Below, in pieces: positions 62,586-64,000 of a stretch of 64,000 nucleotides of DNA (position 1 is the first letter of the stretch; every line of letters begins with the position of its first letter). The stretch comes from Catellatospora sp. KI3 (lineage in GTDB: Bacteria > Actinomycetota > Actinomycetes > Mycobacteriales > Micromonosporaceae). The stretch covers positions 186,001 through 250,000 of the forward strand of contig NZ_JASAMB010000006.1 of assembly GCF_029948125.1 (NCBI RefSeq). The letters run 5' to 3'. Both the position numbers and the translations under genes were made by a program. The notes under the pieces were generated by a model. The model was not told the DNA's origin. It saw only the letters and a list, made by a program, of their open reading frames with translations, and ran no database searches.

Positions 62586-62610
62586 CGCCCCGCCCCGCCC
62601 CGCCCCGCCC
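62586..62610. repeat. Pentanucleotide tandem repeat
   Basis: Five exact copies of CGCCC just past the menG stop, followed by a GCGCGGGGCGCGGCGCC stretch able to fold back. Confidence 0.85.
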
Positions 62611-62633
62611 CGCGCGGGGCGCGGCGCCGTTCG

Positions 62634-62695
62634 TGCAGTTTCGGGGAAACTGCACGAATCATGAGCGCGATTCGCGCAGTTTCCCCGAAACTGCA
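62634..62695. repeat. Dispersed composite palindrome, family A copy 5
   Basis: The most symmetric copy: both halves are perfect small palindromes (GCAGTTTC-GGG-GAAACTGC and GCAGTTTC-CCC-GAAACTGC) and the two halves are inverted to each other around 20 or so variable bases. Confidence 0.92.
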
Positions 62696-62749
62696 CCCTG
62701 CCCCACCCGCCCGGGTCACGATCGGAGGGTGGGGTATGAGGAGAGCGCG

Positions 62750-62959
62750 GTGATCGGGCCGCTCGGGGGCGGGTTCGGCGAGCCCCCGGTGCGCGTGGCG
62801 GATCTCGAAGAGGCGGCGCGGCGCCGAGCGGCGGCCAGACGAGCCGCAGCGGCGGCAACCCACCCCGCCACGCCCACGCCGACGTCGCCCGCTCAAGCAC
62901 CACCCGAACCGACCGAACCCGAGCCGACCCGCCTCCAGCGCCAGCGTGCCACCGAGTGA
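62750..62959 (+). CDS. Small protein of unknown function, 69 aa
   Basis: GTG 62750 follows a strong GAGGAG site with six bases between. The product starts VIGPLGGGFGEPPVRVADLEEAARRRAAARRAAAA (in parts) and ends in a Pro/Glu/Thr-rich tail. The Ala/Arg run could form a helix. No family is recognised; support is the ribosome site and coding-like start only. Confidence 0.45.
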   Translation: MIGPLGGGFGEPPVRVADLEEAARRRAAARRAAAAATHPATPTPTSPAQAPPEPTEPEPTRLQRQRATE

Positions 62960-62992
62960 CGAGCACCGGGTGCCGAACTCCTGGTGACGAGC

Positions 62993-63043
62993 AAGGAAGG
63001 GCCCCTTCTTCTCGCATTGCGTAGAGGAAGGGTCCCTTCTTAA
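62993..63043. repeat. Dispersed composite palindrome, family B copy 7
   Basis: AAGGAAGGGCCCCTTCTT, centre CTCGCATTGCGTAG, then AGGAAGGGTCCCTTCTTAA. Convergent gap between the small ORF and the LPXTG gene. Confidence 0.88.
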
Positions 63044-63131
63044 CCCGGTGGCCAGGCCCGCGTGCATAGGCACGTGGGCACCACAGGTTCGGTCAGCCGG
63101 TCAGTCGGTCGCCGGTCAGTCGGACAGCTGG

Positions 63132-64000
63132 TCAGGCGCGGCGGCGGCGGGCGAGCACCAGCAGGATGGCGCCGCCGAGGGCGACGGCGGCTCCGGCGCC
63201 CGCGACGCTGACCGCGCTGAAGCCGGTCCGCGGCAGGTCGCCGCCGCTGCCACCGTCGCCGTCCGCGACCGGCGGGGCCGAGGTCGGCGTAGTCGTACCG
63301 GTGGCCGAGGGCGACACGGCGGCGGACTTCGACGGGCTTGCCGACGCCGTTGCGCTCTTGCTCGCCGACGGCGCGGGCCCGGCCGTCAGGCTCGGACCGG
63401 CACCGGGACTGCTGCTGGCGCTGGCGCTGGCACTGGCACTGAGGCCGGGGCTGGCGCTGGCGCTGGCGGTGGGGCTCGCGGTGCGGCTCGGGCTCGCGCC
63501 GGCGGAGGGCGAGGCCGATGCCGAGGGCTTCGGGCTGGTCGACGCGCTGGGCGTCGGGCTGGGCACCGCCTTGGCGGGCCGGACGGCGACCTCGGCGTAG
63601 TTGTCGTCCGGGTTGTCGTCCTCCTGGTCGAGGCTCTCGTACGCCCAGTCGTCGGCGAACGCGAAGACGAAGTTCTCCGCGTTCTCGGTGAGCTTGACGG
63701 TGACCTTGCGGGTGGCGGTGGCCCCGGCCTTGAGCGAGTCCAGCTCGCAGTCGAAGTAGACCTCCGGCTCGGCGAACTCCTGTGCGGCGGCGGCCTCGGC
63801 CGCCGGCTCGTCGAGGTTGAACTCGAGGCACTCGGCGGGCTTGGCCACGACCTGGACGCCGGGGGTGGTGAGGAACCCGTAGTAGGGCTCCTTGGCGTCG
63901 GCCGTACCCCGGTTGGTGATGGTGAACGTCAGCTCGGCGACCTTGCCGACCTGGACCTCGGTTGTACGCGGGGACGCGGTGAACGTGATGTCGCGCTTCG
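63132..64000 (-). CDS. LPXTG cell-wall-anchored protein, C-terminal part (runs off window)
   Basis: The open frame continues past the right edge, so only the last 289 residues or so are seen. They begin inside a CARDB/DUF11-like beta domain (FTASPRTTEVQVGKVAELTF, TNRGTADAKEPYYGF), continue with an acidic segment (YESLDQEDDNPDDNYAEV), then about 100 residues of SASASPS type, and end with sorting signal LPRTG, a hydrophobic helix (VAGAGAAVALGGAILLVLA) and RRRRA. A sortase should attach it to peptidoglycan. A GTG at 63848 is internal, not the start. It resembles the two anchored proteins at 60-61.7 kb in layout but uses sortase anchoring. Confidence 0.88.
   Translation of the reverse strand, partial: KRDITFTASPRTTEVQVGKVAELTFTITNRGTADAKEPYYGFLTTPGVQVVAKPAECLEFNLDEPAAEAAAAQEFAEPEVYFDCELDSLKAGATATRKVTVKLTENAENFVFAFADDWAYESLDQEDDNPDDNYAEVAVRPAKAVPSPTPSASTSPKPSASASPSAGASPSRTASPTASASASPGLSASASASASSSPGAGPSLTAGPAPSASKSATASASPSKSAAVSPSATGTTTPTSAPPVADGDGGSGGDLPRTGFSAVSVAGAGAAVALGGAILLVLARRRRA

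Overview
The window is very GC-rich and its genes use GTG starts, ATGA/GTGA stop-start overlaps and G/C third positions. Gene content (BldC, CrtI/Idi, a futalosine-type menaquinone pathway, System II cytochrome c maturation, HelD, Cds1-like cysteine desulfhydrase, LPXTG protein) points to a soil actinobacterium, most likely Micromonosporaceae; the family is an inference. No plasmid or prophage genes are seen. It reads as chromosome core with a small accessory patch at about 9.4-11.3 kb.

Layout. 0-5.2 kb: partial lipoprotein, idi, a CrtI-type desaturase, a secreted GH74-CBM2 xyloglucanase. 5.4-11.3 kb: FMN reductase, small membrane and hypothetical proteins, PP2C phosphatase, LacI regulator, a toxin-antitoxin pair whose toxin is frameshifted, tRNA-Lys, nitroreductase. 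11.3-19.4 kb: a secreted lyase-like FG-GAP protein, a 1234-residue secreted propeller/Ig-like/PKD protein behind a hairpin-rich leader, and oligopeptidase B. 19.6-26.7 kb: GlcE-like flavoprotein, hemL, histidine phosphatase, and resA-ccdA-resB-ccsB for cytochrome c maturation. 26.8-31.0 kb: lipoprotein, UbiD- and UbiA-type menaquinone enzymes, UbiX. 31-39.5 kb: SRPBCC, AraC and VOC proteins, an unknown helical protein, BldC, Lrp plus cysteine desulfhydrase, DEAD-box helicase, NlpC/P60 hydrolase. 39.6-51.2 kb: mqnE, two small membrane proteins, a B12 riboswitch with btuFCD, an exported PLP enzyme, HelD, ArsR-type regulator and MFS exporter, mqnA. 51.2-64 kb: two tandem SxxK serine hydrolases, paaABCDE, a lipoprotein esterase, padR-mqnC, two paralogous anchored surface proteins, menG, a small ORF and an LPXTG protein cut by the window end.

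Togetherness. Seven menaquinone genes (mqnA, mqnC, mqnE, mqnL-like, mqnP-like, ubiX, menG) are spread over 35 kb, interleaved with heme and cytochrome c genes: a loose respiratory neighbourhood rather than one operon. UbiX probably supplies prenyl-FMN to the UbiD-type decarboxylase.

Non-coding signals are rich. Two dispersed families of composite palindromes (5 and 7 copies), nearly all at gene 3' ends, look like mobile bidirectional terminators. Many starts have a TAnnnT hexamer 5-8 bases upstream, as expected for leaderless mRNAs. The best regulatory finds are a long palindrome over the promoter and start codon of an MFS gene, a perfect SOS-box-like site with no repair gene beside it, three tandem inverted repeats between bldC and lrp, and two perfect back-to-back palindromes after the desulfhydrase gene. 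No CRISPR array or restriction system was found.
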